A stretch of 64,000 nucleotides of DNA, taken from contig NC_041726.1 in NCBI RefSeq assembly GCF_900700375.1, positions 18,413,239 to 18,477,238 of the forward strand. The letters run 5' to 3'. The notes under the pieces are model-generated. The model had not been told where the DNA came from and did no database searches. It saw only the letters and a program-made list of their open reading frames with translations. Both the position numbers and the translations under genes were made by a program. Positions 42,890 to 53,369 of this stretch are shown here, piece after piece. Source of the DNA: Denticeps clupeoides (lineage: Eukaryota > Chordata > Actinopteri > Clupeiformes > Denticipitidae). Position 1 is the stretch's first letter; each line of letters begins with the position of its first letter.

Positions 42890-45800
42890 TGTATTTGTGA
42901 GGACGACGAGGACACCATTCTCCCGAATGTGCAGCCTTCTAGACCCCCCAGCGCTCAGGGCAGCGAGCCCTCCACGGGGGACTTCGGTTTGGTCAAGGTT
43001 TGTAAAAGAGCCACGGCCAGGCTAGGCATTGCATAACCAGCCCCCGTGGTGACCTCGGCGTCGAGAGGGACTTTTTAGATGGGAAAAGACTCCCTTCTCG
43101 TCTGCCCACAGGCAGCCAATCACTTCCCGCGGTGCCTGCATGCCTAACCGAGGTCAGACGGTCCTGGTATAAAATCTTTTCTAACTGCGTACCCGTCAAG
43201 GGCTAAGCAGTTTTGGATATTGCCGATACGGAGGAGCTGGGGCTCTCCAACCCCACCACAGTCAAGGCTTCGGTGGCTCATCACCATCACCCGACCAGGA
43301 GGGCAAGCGCTCATTGTGGTTAAACTTATCCAGTCTCACCGACCAGGAGAAGGTGGAATTTCTCAACGCTCTGGTGGACTGTAAGAACTTTTTCGGCCCA
43401 GAAGGCAATGCGTCAGAGGTGTGACCTCCAGAAGAAAGAAGGAGAAGCCTTCGACTTCTTTTGCAGAAATATCCTCTCTTCTGAGCAAACGAGCAATAAG
43501 GCCCATCCCCGTGGAGGAAATGCAGCGGGGTTTTTATTCTCGCTATTTCCTTGGTCCAAAACGGGACGGAGGGCTCCGCCCTATTCTGAACCTGCGTGTT
43601 TTCAACAAACACCTCAGACAGTTCAGATTCAGAATGCTCACAAGGGTCTTTTTCGCTCAGTCCGTCCCGGTGAATGGTTTACTACAGTGGACCTGCATAA
43701 TGCATATTTTCACATAGGAATCTCTCCTGCCCACAGGAGGCGTGGCTTATGTAACCCAGAGAAAAGTTTGAGAATGTTACATGTGTATATATGTTATTAT
43801 GTTCATTTTATGTTAATAATTATTGTTAAATATTGTTCAGTATTATTTCTGTTTCCTTTTATTATCTGTGATGTTCTGACCTATCAGCGATGGTGGGAGG
43901 GATAATACGGAAGGAAGTGGAGCACGCGAAAAAAAGGAAGGGAGTTTGCGGCAAAACGTGGGAGAAACAAGAAAGAACAGAGTAATACATTGTGGGAAAA
44001 AGAACTGATAGAACCGGAGATTAGCGGTATGTTAGTCTGGAGGAACTTATCAGTTAGACACTAAGGTTTTGTCAGAGTTATACCTCGTTCTAACACTTAT
44101 TAAATAACTGGAGAAGAAGGACACGAAGCAACTGAGTCCGTTTTACTTGCAAGGAGAGCAATCAGAGACACACATTACAGCATGCCTCCAACAGCTCTGT
44201 GGTTTCTGACGTGCCTCCTCCTTTTATTCAATACTGGGTGGTACATTCAGACATCAGCTGGGTTTGTTCCGAACATAGAAATTCGTAGAACTTCACTGTT
44301 GTTTATCTCATGATCGATGGTCTCCTCCTTTCTCCATCTGCAAGTTCTCCATTCGCTGTTTTCCCAGGTCCCGCCAGGTCTCGGTCACCTCGCCCCGGCG
44401 AACTTATTTTGCAACCCTTCTCTTGTTCCACGGTTTCTCTTCCAAGCAGCTAATGATGTTATGATGTTATCATTACAAATACAGATGTTGGCTAATGTTT
44501 AATATAGCTGGTGTTTGCCAGAGGTTAACATTCCAAATACAGAAGTAATAGAAAAAGATGATTGCATGATAATTTATATACTTTTTCCAACAGGTTTACA
44601 GTATCTCGTGAGAGGTGCGTTGTAATATTCGCTGGTGTCTGAAGTCTCCGGCGATTAGCTTAGCCTCTTAGCTCCGTGCTCGGATACGGGCCTGGCGTAC
44701 GAATTCGCCGTCCACCAGCAGGGTGAACAGGCGAGCGCACAGGGAGAGGAGAGGACGAGCACACGCGTGTTGGCGCACCCAGATAGCAGTCTGCGCTACC
44801 GGCAACGCACAGGCTTCCTCTGGCTACGTTGGAGCACCGCATTGTTTCCAGGGTCATCCCGTCATCCCGAGGAGCACCGCAGCTCACGATTTACCTGGAG
44901 GTCAGGAGTTCCAGTGACTGCAATACTGATGCATGCCATATTGTGCTGGGAGCCGTAAGTGATAAGACTGAAGCACCACAACATTTTGTTGCACACAGGC
45001 CTGCACCGTGGGGGTTATATTTTTTTTCACTTGCCGGCTTTAGTTTAAGTTATTTATTTGGTTTACTGTTTGAAAGTGTGATTTATGTGTGTTGTGTAAT
45101 TTCTTTTGAGTTCTTGTTTAAATATATAAAGAAAAGAAAGACATATTTTGTACATGTTCTTATCTGTGTGTTGTTTATACCCATTTATATAATTCATTTC
45201 GGAATTCCACTAGTTATATTTAAAGATTAAGACATATGAGTAAAGGATCACAGTTAGTGATATGAACCCAGAGCCCAGCTTTCATAGTCGTGGGGTAAAA
45301 GGGCTACACTTACAAGTTTCTCACGGTCCTGTTTGGCCTGAGCCTCGTGCCCCGTGTGTTCAGCAAATGTATAGGCAGAGTACGAAGCGAAGGTACTGGG
45401 GACCCGCCTCACCAGCCTGGGCTTCAGTATAAACTACGCCAAGAGTGCACTAGTTCCCTCCCAGACTGTAGAATATCTGGGCCTCCAGATAAATTCTGTC
45501 TTTTCACGCTTACGTGTTCGAGAGACGCGTACTGTCATTAAAACAGTCTGTTCAGCAGCACCAATGCACTGATATGAGGGATTTTCAGCACTGCATCTTT
45601 GTCCCCGCCAGCACCTCCGCCATTCTGTCACGGTCTCGGAGGACTTCCTTGCGGCTCTCCGCTGGTGGTGGAGGGCGGGCAATTATTTGTCTGGCGCGAC
45701 ACCTGAGTGTTGTGTCCGTAAGGAAGACTGTGACTCCTAACAGCCTCCCTCATGGGCTGGGGTGCCGTGTTCAAAGGCAGGGCGGTCAACGGCCTTTGGC

Positions 45801-45900
45801 TATCACGGCTTCGGGACGGCCATATAAACTACCTGGAGCTGCTGGCAGTTTTTCACGCTTTGGTGCATTTTCTTCCCCACCTGCGGAGCTGTCAAGTTAT
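42890..45900 (+). mobile_element. DIRS-type retroelement fossil, split by an insertion
   Basis: The left part carries the start of a DIRS-like reverse transcriptase (text of the GGLRPILNLRVFNKHLR and FTTVDLHNAYFHI type). The right part (about 45,311-45,900) carries later RT and RNase H sequence (INYLELLAVFHALVHF). The element is broken in several places, and neither its termini nor a tyrosine recombinase was found. A 1.5-kb insertion (about 43,766-45,310) separates the halves. The right side stops where the tRNA array begins. Confidence 0.8.
43766..45310. mobile_element. Unclassified insertion inside the DIRS fossil
   Basis: AT-rich ends with a GC-richer centre (44,640-44,960). It interrupts DIRS coding sequence, so it arrived later. 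The layout suggests a nonautonomous, possibly LTR-type, element. No protein, clear terminal repeat or target duplication was identified with certainty. Confidence 0.4.
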
Positions 45901-45964
45901 GTGCTTTAAAGTGAGCTACATAGACTGCTTTGGATTATTTTTACAGTGTGACCTTACAGTTCGT

Positions 45965-46000
45965 GGCTCGTTTGTCTAAAGGTTTGATTCTCCCAGTCAA
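45965..46000 (+). pseudogene. tRNA-Pro relic, 5' half
   Basis: GGCTCGTTTGTCTAAAGGTTTGATTCTC keeps the acceptor and D-arm of array tRNA-Pro. The 3' half is gone. Confidence 0.7.
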
Positions 46001-46021
46001 ATGTTTGTGTTGCCTAACAGT

Positions 46022-49000
46022 GTTACAACATTCAAATCAAATCAAATTCAAATTCAAATTTTATTTGTCACATACACAGTCATACACGGTATGATGTGCA
46101 GTGAAATGCTTTCTGCAACTGCTACAGACCACAGTATTGCAAATGTTGCAAGTAAACAGTGAACCAATATTGAACCAATATGCAAATATTGCAAACATAA
46201 CCAAGTATTACACTTTTACGTCTTTAACATAAAATATGTGTAATTGGTAGGGTGAAGGTTTGCAAATGAGTTACAGTTTTTTACAATGTTTAAGAAAGAA
46301 GAAAGAGCCATAAAAGAAAGAGCAGTAAGGGCAAAGTGGTTTTGTGCAAAGTGGTTTTGTGCAAAAGAGTCCGGAGTGATTGGAGGTGAAAGTGCTGGAG
46401 TTCTATGTACTCTTGATGTTGAGAGCTTGGACAGCCTGCGGGAAGAAGCTCCTCCTCATTCTCTCTGTGTTGGACTTCAGGGAGCGAAAGCGCTTCCCTG
46501 ATCGCAGCAGAGAGAAGAGTCCATTGTTGGGGTGGGTGAGGTCCTTCACTATCTTCCTGGCCCTGGTGCAGCACCGTTTGCTGTAGATAGATTGAAGGTC
46601 AGGGAGCTTGGTACAGATGATTCGTTCGGCTGATCGAACCACCCTCTGTAGGGCTCGCCTGTCCTTCATGGGGCTGTTCCCGAACCAGGTTGAGATATTT
46701 CCCGTCAGGATGCTCTCTATGGTGCAGGAGTAGAAGTTCCTGAGCACCTTGGAGGGCAGTCTGAAGTCTCTCAGGCGTCTGAGGTGGTAGAGACGCTGCC
46801 GGGCCTTTTTCACCACGGTGTTGATGTGACAGGACCATGACAGGTCCTGCGTGATGTTAACACCGAGGTAACGGAAGCTGTCCACTCTCTCCACTGGGCT
46901 CCTGTTGATGACAGGGGTCTGGTAGGTTCTCTCCTGCTTTGTACTGAAGTCCACTATTAACTCCTTTGTCTTGCTGACGTTCAGGTGGAGATTGTTCCTC
47001 TGGCACCAGTTCGCCAGATTTCCAACCTCCTCCAGGTAGGCCGTCTCATCGTTGTCAGAGATCAGGCCCACCACGACAGTGTCGTCAGCAAATTTGATGA
47101 TGGTGGTGGAGTTAGTAGTGGCTGTACAGTCATGGGTGTACAGGGAGTACAGCAGGGGGCTCAAAACACAGCCCTGGGGGGCTCCAGTGCTGAGAGTGAT
47201 GGAGGCTGAGACATGTCCACCCATCCTTACTGCCTGTGGTCTCCCGGTTAGGAAGTTGGAGATCCACTGACAGAGAGATGAGCTGAGTCCCAGGTGCTCC
47301 AGCTTGGTGGTGAGTGTGGAAGGGATTATTGTGTTAAATGCTGAACTGTAGTCAATGAAGAGCATTTTAACATAATTTCCCTTCCGAGTGTCCAGGTGGG
47401 TGAGTGCAGTATGGAGGAGATGTGATATGGCGTCATCCGTGGACCGGTTGGGACGGTATGCAAACTGTAGTGGGTCGAGTGTATCTGGTAGTGAAGAAAT
47501 GATGAAGTCTCTGACCAGCCGTTCAAAGATCTTCATCACTACTGAGGTGAGGGCTACAGGGCGGTAGTCGTTGAGGGAGGCAGGATGGGTTTTCTTGGGG
47601 ACCGGAACAATGATTGACTCCTTGAAGCATGTGGGGATCACCGACTGAGATAGAGAGAGGTTGAATATCTCTGTAAACACAGGTGCTAGCTGGTCCGCGC
47701 AGGCTCTGAGGATTCTCCCCGAGATGCCGTCTGGTCCTGCTGCCTTCCTGGTGTTCACTCTCTTGAAGGCTCTCCTCACATCATGCTCGGTGATGACGAA
47801 CGCGTTCTCGGTGCTGGCAGTGTCCTCCCGTCTGCAGCTGCTGGAGCCGCTAGCCGTAGCATCGCTAGCGTCTTTAGCTGCAGCCTCGAAGCGAGCATAG
47901 AACGTATTTAGCTCGTCTGCCAGAGACACGTCCGCGTTCGTCGTACCGGATGTTGGTGCTTTATAGTCCGTTATTGTCCGTAGTCCCCGCCACAGGCTCC
48001 TAGAGTCACTCTGTTCGAGTTGTGACTCCAGTTTCTTCCCGTAGCGCTGCTTCGCCTCCTTCACCGCTTTCCTGACGCTGTATGATGCAGCCTTGTATGG
48101 TTCCATGTCCCCGGAAGTGAGCCCTGCGTTATAGGTCGCGGTGCGAGATTTCAGAGTGTCGCGGATGGTTTTATCCACCCACGGCTTCTGGTTGGGAAAC
48201 GTTCTGACGATCGTTTTCTGAACGGTGTCGTCCGTTAGTTTCCCAATGAAACTCACAACCGCTTCCGCAAACTCACTGATGTTTCCGGAACTACTCTGGA
48301 ACATGTCCCAGTCTGCGTCCTCCAGTGCGTCCTGAAGAGCGGCCACCGATTGGTCCGTCCAGCGTGCCACCTCCCTCTGAACCGGAACTTCCTGTTTAAG
48401 CCTTTGTTTGTATTTAGGCATGAGGAAGATGGCGGCATGGTCGGATTTTCCAAATGGTGGACGAGATTGTGCCCTGTATCTGTCCTTTATTGTCGTGTAG
48501 CAATGGTCCAGTGTCCTTTCGCCCCTGGTGGGGCAGGTGATGTGCTGATGAAAGTTCGGCGCTGCGCGTTTGAGGCTGGCATTATTAAAATCTCCTGCCA
48601 CAATGAGCGCAGCGTCCCGGTGCTGTGTTTGGTGCTGTGTTAGCGCCTCCTGCAGTTCGCCTAAGGCAGTGTCCGTGTCCGCTTTTGGCGGAATGTAAGC
48701 GGCGCTGATGATGACCGATGTAAACTCCCGAGGAAGGTAAAAGGGACGACACTTGATGGACAGTAGTTCCAGATTCGGCAAGCACGAGTGTGTGAGGGGA
48801 GAAATTGAATTACACCAGTTCCTATTTACCATCAAACACACTCCGCCTCCCCTTGTCTTCCCCAAGTCGCGTGTCCTGTCCATGCGGTGGACCGAGAAGA
48901 ACTCGGCCGGCTGGATGGCGTGGTCCGGCACCGCTGGGTTCAGCCATGTCTCGGTGAAGCAGAGGAGGTTGCAGTCCCAGATGTCTCTCTGGAACTTTAC

Positions 49001-49385
49001 CCTGGCCCTGAGGTCATCGAGCTTGTTCTCCAGTGACTGGACGTTGGCGAGCAGGATGCTAGGCAGAGGTGTGCTGTGTGCACGGGCCCTCAGCCTGTTC
49101 CTGATGCCGGCTCGTTTCCCCCGGGGCCGCCGTTTCGCGTCGCGTCCTTTGTTCTTTCTCAGGATTTCACTCGGCCAGCTGGGATCCGGAAAAGCAGTCA
49201 AAGTCTTCGTATTGTAAGTGCATTGTATACTAGTAGAAACAAGAGTGTCTCTACTGTATTTAATGCGTTGCATGGTGTTAGATTTGCCGGTGTAGGGTTG
49301 TTAGAAGAGGGTTTAAAAACAAAAACAAACTAAACTTGGTCGGAGCAGTCGCGACGGCAGCCGACCTCACCGGCGCCATCTTGTA
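46022..49385 (-). mobile_element. Full-length-looking Rex1/CR1-group LINE
   Basis: On the minus strand the element starts near 49,385 with AAGATGGCGCCGGTGAGG, followed by about 110 bases of 5' UTR. It has one open frame (49,273-46,403) and ends in about 370 bases of 3' UTR, finishing with TGACAAATAAAATTTGAATT and TTGA-rich short repeats, the tail style of CR1/L2-group elements. It splits tRNA-array spacer text between CAGTGTT on the left and ACCTATTACCACTAATACTC on the right, which lie next to each other in uninterrupted units. No clear target duplication was seen, which is usual for this group. Because coding and UTR ends look whole, it may be a young and possibly active copy. Confidence 0.88.
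46403..49273 (-). CDS. LINE endonuclease-reverse transcriptase, intact 956-codon frame
   Basis: The protein nicks target DNA and copies the element RNA by target-primed reverse transcription. A basic N-terminal stretch (KNKGRDAKRRPRGKRAGIRN, about residues 40-60) precedes an AP-type endonuclease: ANVQSLENKLDDL near residue 76, TETWL, RGGGVCLMVN, the catalytic-loop AGDFN near 225, TLDHCYT, and KSDHAAIFL near 278. The reverse transcriptase follows, with [17 protein letters not shown], motif A FIDYSSAFNTI near 640, TGAPQGCVLSPLL near 700 and the catalytic FADDTVVVGL near 729. The C-terminus has LQRVVRSAERIICTKLP and FFPQAVQALN. No frame break was found and all key residues are present. There is no separate ORF1. 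Clade placement as Rex1/CR1-like is from memory; the other fragments in this window are closest to it. Confidence 0.92.
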   Translation of the reverse strand: MQRIKYSRDTLVSTSIQCTYNTKTLTAFPDPSWPSEILRKNKGRDAKRRPRGKRAGIRNRLRARAHSTPLPSILLANVQSLENKLDDLRARVKFQRDIWDCNLLCFTETWLNPAVPDHAIQPAEFFSVHRMDRTRDLGKTRGGGVCLMVNRNWCNSISPLTHSCLPNLELLSIKCRPFYLPREFTSVIISAAYIPPKADTDTALGELQEALTQHQTQHRDAALIVAGDFNNASLKRAAPNFHQHITCPTRGERTLDHCYTTIKDRYRAQSRPPFGKSDHAAIFLMPKYKQRLKQEVPVQREVARWTDQSVAALQDALEDADWDMFQSSSGNISEFAEAVVSFIGKLTDDTVQKTIVRTFPNQKPWVDKTIRDTLKSRTATYNAGLTSGDMEPYKAASYSVRKAVKEAKQRYGKKLESQLEQSDSRSLWRGLRTITDYKAPTSGTTNADVSLADELNTFYARFEAAAKDASDATASGSSSCRREDTASTENAFVITEHDVRRAFKRVNTRKAAGPDGISGRILRACADQLAPVFTEIFNLSLSQSVIPTCFKESIIVPVPKKTHPASLNDYRPVALTSVVMKIFERLVRDFIISSLPDTLDPLQFAYRPNRSTDDAISHLLHTALTHLDTRKGNYVKMLFIDYSSAFNTIIPSTLTTKLEHLGLSSSLCQWISNFLTGRPQAVRMGGHVSASITLSTGAPQGCVLSPLLYSLYTHDCTATTNSTTIIKFADDTVVVGLISDNDETAYLEEVGNLANWCQRNNLHLNVSKTKELIVDFSTKQERTYQTPVINRSPVERVDSFRYLGVNITQDLSWSCHINTVVKKARQRLYHLRRLRDFRLPSKVLRNFYSCTIESILTGNISTWFGNSPMKDRRALQRVVRSAERIICTKLPDLQSIYSKRCCTRARKIVKDLTHPNNGLFSLLRSGKRFRSLKSNTERMRRSFFPQAVQALNIKST

Positions 49386-49560
49386 TTGTACCTATTACCA
49401 CTAATACTCTCTAGTGCAACTCTATTCATTTGTTTGAACCCTTTTGTCTTAAGATTTTGGTTGTTAATGCCTTGCTGGTGTAGGGCTAAGGCTCTTGCTT
49501 TGGGTGCAACAGGTCCTGCATGTAAATGTCAGAATAATAGACACCAAGGTTTTAACACTT

Positions 49561-49632
49561 GGCTCGTTGATCTAGGGGTGTGAATCTCACTTTGGGTGCG
49601 ATTGGTCCCAGGTTCAAATCCCGGACGAGCCC
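49561..49632 (+). pseudogene. tRNA-Pro(TGG) relic in edge copy
   Basis: Full 72-base length with TTTGGGT loop and intact acceptor, but the D-arm (TTGATCTAGGGGTGTGA) and both anticodon-stem strands carry changes (CTCAC against GCGAT), and the T-stem has a mismatch. Probably non-functional. Confidence 0.8.
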
Positions 49633-49943
49633 ATTCAGAAGTTTTTGTTGCCTAAACGTTTTGGTAGTGCAGCTCTTAGCATTGCCTTTAACCTATCATT
49701 CTGCACATTTTGGGTGCCAATAGCTTGTTGATGTAGTGGTATAAATCCCTCTTAGGGTGCGAGAGCTCTCGTGTTCAAAAACCAAAGTTCCTGTCATTTT
49801 AAACAGAATTTGAAGCTTCTGCACTGTCTCCCAGGTTAAAATGCTTTAAAAAACTTAACCAAATTCTATCCATCATTATGTGCCCTAATGTGATCTACAT
49901 AAACCATATTGGATTATTTTTACGGTATGAGCCTACCATTCAC

Positions 49944-50017
49944 GGCTTGTTGGTCTAGGGGTATGATTCAAATTTTGGGTGTGAGAGGGGTCCTGAGTTT
50001 AAATCCTGGACAAGCCA
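49944..50017 (+). pseudogene. tRNA-Pro relic in edge copy
   Basis: GGCTTGTTGGTCTAGGGGTA start and AATCCTGGACAAGCCA end are clear. The anticodon stem is destroyed (GATTCAAATTTTGGGTGTGAG) and extra bases lengthen the molecule. Confidence 0.8.
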
Positions 50018-50077
50018 CAAATACTCTCTAGTGCAACTCTATTCATTTGTTTGAACCTTTATGTCTTATGATTTTGC

Positions 50078-50590
50078 AGAGCCGAAGTCAACAAACAGGA
50101 TCCTTGCGAAGGTTCCCAGGCGGTCGAGATGTTGCAGGATGTAATGCAGCCCCATATTCACTACATCATCTACCGACCTGTTTGCCCGGTAGGCAAACTG
50201 CAGGGGCTCCAGCATGTGTCTCGTGATGTTCTTCAGATGGGCTAAAACCAGGCGTTCAAAGGATTTCATGACCACAGACGTCAAGGCAACAGGTCTGTGG
50301 TCATTCAGTCTAGTGATGGTGGGTTTCTTGGGGACCGGAAGAATGGTGGAGCGTTTGAAGCAAGTGAGAACTTCACACATTGTCTCTGGGGTGGGGTGCG
50401 TAAGGGGTGTGAATATGTCCTTCTCAAACCTGCAGTGGAAGGTGTTTAGATCTTCTGCCAGGTCTTTGTTTGCTGCAAACGGGGGTGTGGGTCGTCTGTA
50501 GCTGGTGAACTCTCGCAGGCCTGTCCAGACTGACGCAGGGTCGTTGGCTGAGAAACGTTCTGTCAGTTTCTCAGAGTAGCTTCTTGTCTG
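50078..50590 (-). mobile_element. Captured LINE RT fragment, unit 1
   Basis: Minus-strand codons [19 protein letters not shown] to [18 protein letters not shown] cover the linker and fingers/palm start of a Rex1/CR1-group RT. It ends before motif A is complete and is shorter than in the other units. Confidence 0.9.
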
Positions 50591-50601
50591 CTCTAGGGGT
50601 A

Positions 50602-50673
50602 GGTTCCATGATGTAATGGTTAGCACTCTGTACTCTGAATCCAGCGATCCGAGTTCAAATCTCAGTGGGACCT
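50602..50673 (+). pseudogene. tRNA-Gln(CTG), damaged copy
   Basis: Relative to units 2-4 it has a substitution in the D-stem region (GGTTCCATGATG), one that breaks the anticodon stem (CTGTA opposite TCCAG) and one in the T-stem (CTCAG). The CTG anticodon is kept. A fold this weakened is probably not functional. Confidence 0.8.
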
Positions 50674-50755
50674 TTGCTGAATGTCAATAAGCAGTTTCCT
50701 TAAATTGAATTACACAGGTTTTGCAATTCAAAGCTGTCAAAAGATGCTTATTGTG

Positions 50756-50828
50756 GGCTCCATGGTTTAACGGTTAACAATCGGCACTCTAAATCCAGTG
50801 ATCACAGTTCAATCCTCAGTGGGAAGCC
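50756..50828 (+). pseudogene. tRNA-Gln relic, unit 1
   Basis: GGCTCCATGGTTTAACGGTTAACAATCGGC shows Gln ancestry, with insertions in the D-loop and a loop reading ACTCTAAAT, so the CTG anticodon is changed. It occurs in all units. Confidence 0.85.
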
Positions 50829-51240
50829 GTGTTCAAGCTTATTGTTTGAAGCTTAAGCGAAATATGTAATCCACTCATTCATATGTTGGCAGAATGTTAT
50901 GTTTTGGTGGAATTCCTGGTGTTATCTAGTGCCGCTCTTTACATGCCTTTGACCTATCATTCTGCACATTTGGGTGCCAATGGGTTGTTAATGTAGTTGC
51001 ATAATTCCCTCTTGATGTAGTTGTTGATGTTGTTACAAAATCCACAAAGTTCCAAATAGCTTCTGTAATAGTTTGACAATGTTTTGCTATTAAGGTCATT
51101 TTTAATAAAATTTGAAGCTTCTGCACTGTGTCTCCCAGGTTTAAAATGCTTTAAAAAATTCAACCAAATTCCATCCATGCTTTAAGGTGATCTACATAGA
51201 CCTTTTGGGATTATTTTTACAGTGAGACCTTCCCCTTCAT

Positions 51241-51295
51241 GGCTCGTTGGTCTAGGGGTATGATTCTCGCTTAGGGTGCGAGAGGTCCCGGGTTC
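51241..51295 (+). pseudogene. tRNA-Pro(AGG), 3'-truncated
   Basis: The first 55 bases equal the intact gene of units 2-4. It then jumps from GGTTC to TCTTAAAAGTCC, losing 17 bases that include half the T-arm and the 3' acceptor strand. Confidence 0.92.
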
Positions 51296-51725
51296 TCTTA
51301 AAAGTCCTAACAGTGTTCAATACCTGTTACCACTAAAACTCTATACTGCAACTCTGTTTGTTTGAACCCTTTTGTCTTAAGATTTTGGTTGTTAATGCCT
51401 TGTTGGTGTAAGGCTGCAGTTCTCGCTTTGGGTGCAACAGGTCCTGCATATAATTGTCAGAATAATGGACACGACTAAGTCATACGTTTTCAGTTTCAAT
51501 GTTGTTATGGGTGTGTCCATCTACTATTCATACTTCAAAAAGAATTTAGCACATTTATTGGTCTAGCGCTATGATACTCGCTTGGGTACGGGAGGTCCAG
51601 GTTCACAACTGGGACAAAACAATTTATTAGTTTTTGTTGAGTTGATGTTTTTTATTGAATTTCTGGTCTTTTTTTATAGCCACTCTTTATATTGACCTAT
51701 TTGTGTGCATGGTTTTGGTACTGTT

Positions 51726-51797
51726 GGCTTGTTGGTCTAGTGGTATGATTCTCGCTTCGGGTGTGAGAGGTCCCGGGTTCAAATCCCGGACAAGCCC
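51726..51797 (+). tRNA. tRNA-Pro(CGG), unit 1
   Basis: 72 bases. Acceptor GGCTTGT pairs with ACAAGCC, the anticodon stem CTCGC/GTGAG closes a TTCGGGT loop, and the T-stem is CCCGG/CCGGG with TTCAAAT. Identical to the copies in units 2-4, and the only gene of unit 1 without damage. Internal A and B boxes (TGGTCTAGTGGTA, GGTTCAAATCC) are intact. Confidence 0.95.
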
Positions 51798-52481
51798 AAT
51801 GACTGCTTCCATAAAATTCTGCTTAGATTTTGTGAAAAAGGTCTTTTTAAATATGAAGTCAAAACTTCGGAGGTTTGCCTCCCAGTTTCAAATGCCTTAA
51901 ATTAATCTGCCAAACTCTATAAATTTTTTTTGTGCTTTACAGTCATCTACCCTGAAGAGCTTGGATTAATTTGACAACATGACAGTTGTTGTAGGCTCGT
52001 CAGTCTAGGGTTATGATTCTAGCTATGGCTGTTAGACCTCCCCATTCATATCCTGAATTAGTTTTTTTTGTTTGTTGTTTAATTCCTACTACCACTAATA
52101 TTTTCTAGTGCAACTCTGATCACTTGTCTGGACTCTTTTGTCTTGAGATTTTGGCTGTCAATACCTTTTTGGTGTGGAGCTATGACTCACGCTTTGGGGG
52201 AATCCAGGTCCTGGATTCAAATTTTGTACAAGCCTAATTGCACCCTTCAGAGTAGACAATCATTTAACAATATTTGGCTAAACAGGTTATTCCGAACAAA
52301 AAGTTTCTGTGCAATGATGCTTTGGTGATCTAGGCTCAGTGGTCTAGGGGTTTTCTGTTCAGATTAGATGCAAGAAGTCTGACGTTCAATCATGTAAACC
52401 AAGAAATATTGTTTATCTATTGACCATGCAATTGGTTTAGATTTTATTATTGAAGCAATACACAGGTGCAAGTTTAAGACA

Positions 52482-52592
52482 GTCAGAATGGCCGAGCGGT
52501 TTAAGGCGCCAGACCCAAGGTGAAATTCTTTCTGATTACTTGGGCTTTCTGGTCTCCCAATGGAGGCGTGGGTTCAAATCCCACTTCTGACA
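52482..52592 (+). tRNA. tRNA-Leu(CAA) with 27-nt intron, U33 changed
   Basis: Same layout as the other Leu copies, but the base before the anticodon is C (CCAGACCCAAG instead of CCAGACTCAAG). U33 is almost universal because it shapes the anticodon turn, so decoding is doubtful. Confidence 0.8.
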
Positions 52593-52881
52593 TGCTTTGA
52601 TTTTGCTCCAATTAATATAGACAGAGAAACAGAAAAATGTATTGAGCAGTCAGAGCCGCTGTGTAGATTTTGCCTCTCTATGCCTAAAACTACATGTTGT
52701 AAAGTGACAAAGACTACTTCATCAATGATCTGATGTCATCTGCAGAGTTTGTATCTATTGTTATCTAAGATATACAGAGTTTGGTAACATGCATGTTAGT
52801 GTCAGAATATAGAATGCAATTTGGTCAAATTTTTGGTTTCAGTATATCTTGAGCTCATAAGTAAAAGAGGTGTTAACGCTT

Positions 52882-52953
52882 GGCTCGTTGGTCTAGGGGT
52901 ATGATTCTCGATTTGGGTGCGAGAGGTCCCGGGTTCAAATCCTGGACGAGCCC
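52882..52953 (+). tRNA. tRNA-Pro(TGG), weakened copy
   Basis: Anticodon TGG is kept. The last pair of the anticodon stem is lost (CTCGA opposite GCGAG) and the T-stem has a wobble (CCTGG). Acceptor and boxes are intact, so function is possible but less likely than in units 2-3. Confidence 0.8.
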
Positions 52954-53303
52954 ATTCAAATGTTGTGTTGCCTAAATGTTTTGCTTGAGTTCCTGGTGTT
53001 AACTAGTGCAGCTCTTAACATTGCCTTTAACCTATCATTCTGCACATTTTGTGTGCCAATGGCTTGTTGATGTAGTGGTATAATTCCCTCTTAGGGTGCG
53101 AAAACTCTCGTTTTTAAAAACCAGAAAATGCCCAAAGTTCCTGTCATTTTAAATGAAATTTGAAGCTTCTGCACTGTGTCTCCCAGGTTAAAATGCTTTA
53201 AATTCAAACGCTAAAAATTCAACCAAATTCTATCCATCATTATGTGCCCTAAGGTGATCTACAAAGACTTTTTTTTTTTTTACAGTGTGACCTTACCGTT
53301 CAC

Positions 53304-53369
53304 GGCTCGTTGGTCTATAATTCTCCCTTAGGGTGCGAGAGCTCCTGAGTTCAAATCCTGGACGAGCCC
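53304..53369 (+). pseudogene. tRNA-Pro(AGG) relic, unit 1
   Basis: GGCTCGTTGGTCTATAATTC lacks six bases of the D-loop. The CTTAGGGT loop and a full 3' acceptor remain. The relic is present at the same place in units 2 and 3. Confidence 0.9.

Larger units (their letters stand above)
45901..50077 (+). repeat. Decayed edge copy of the tRNA array (interrupted by LINE)
   Basis: 45,901-46,021 and 49,386-50,077 match array spacer text (GTGATCTACATAGACC-like, TTATTTTTACAGTGTGACCT, ACTCTCTAGTGCAACTCTAT) with tRNA-Pro relics at 45,965, 49,561 and 49,944. The order TGG relic, relic, AGG-type relic mirrors the end of a normal unit. A LINE insertion splits this copy. Confidence 0.8.
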
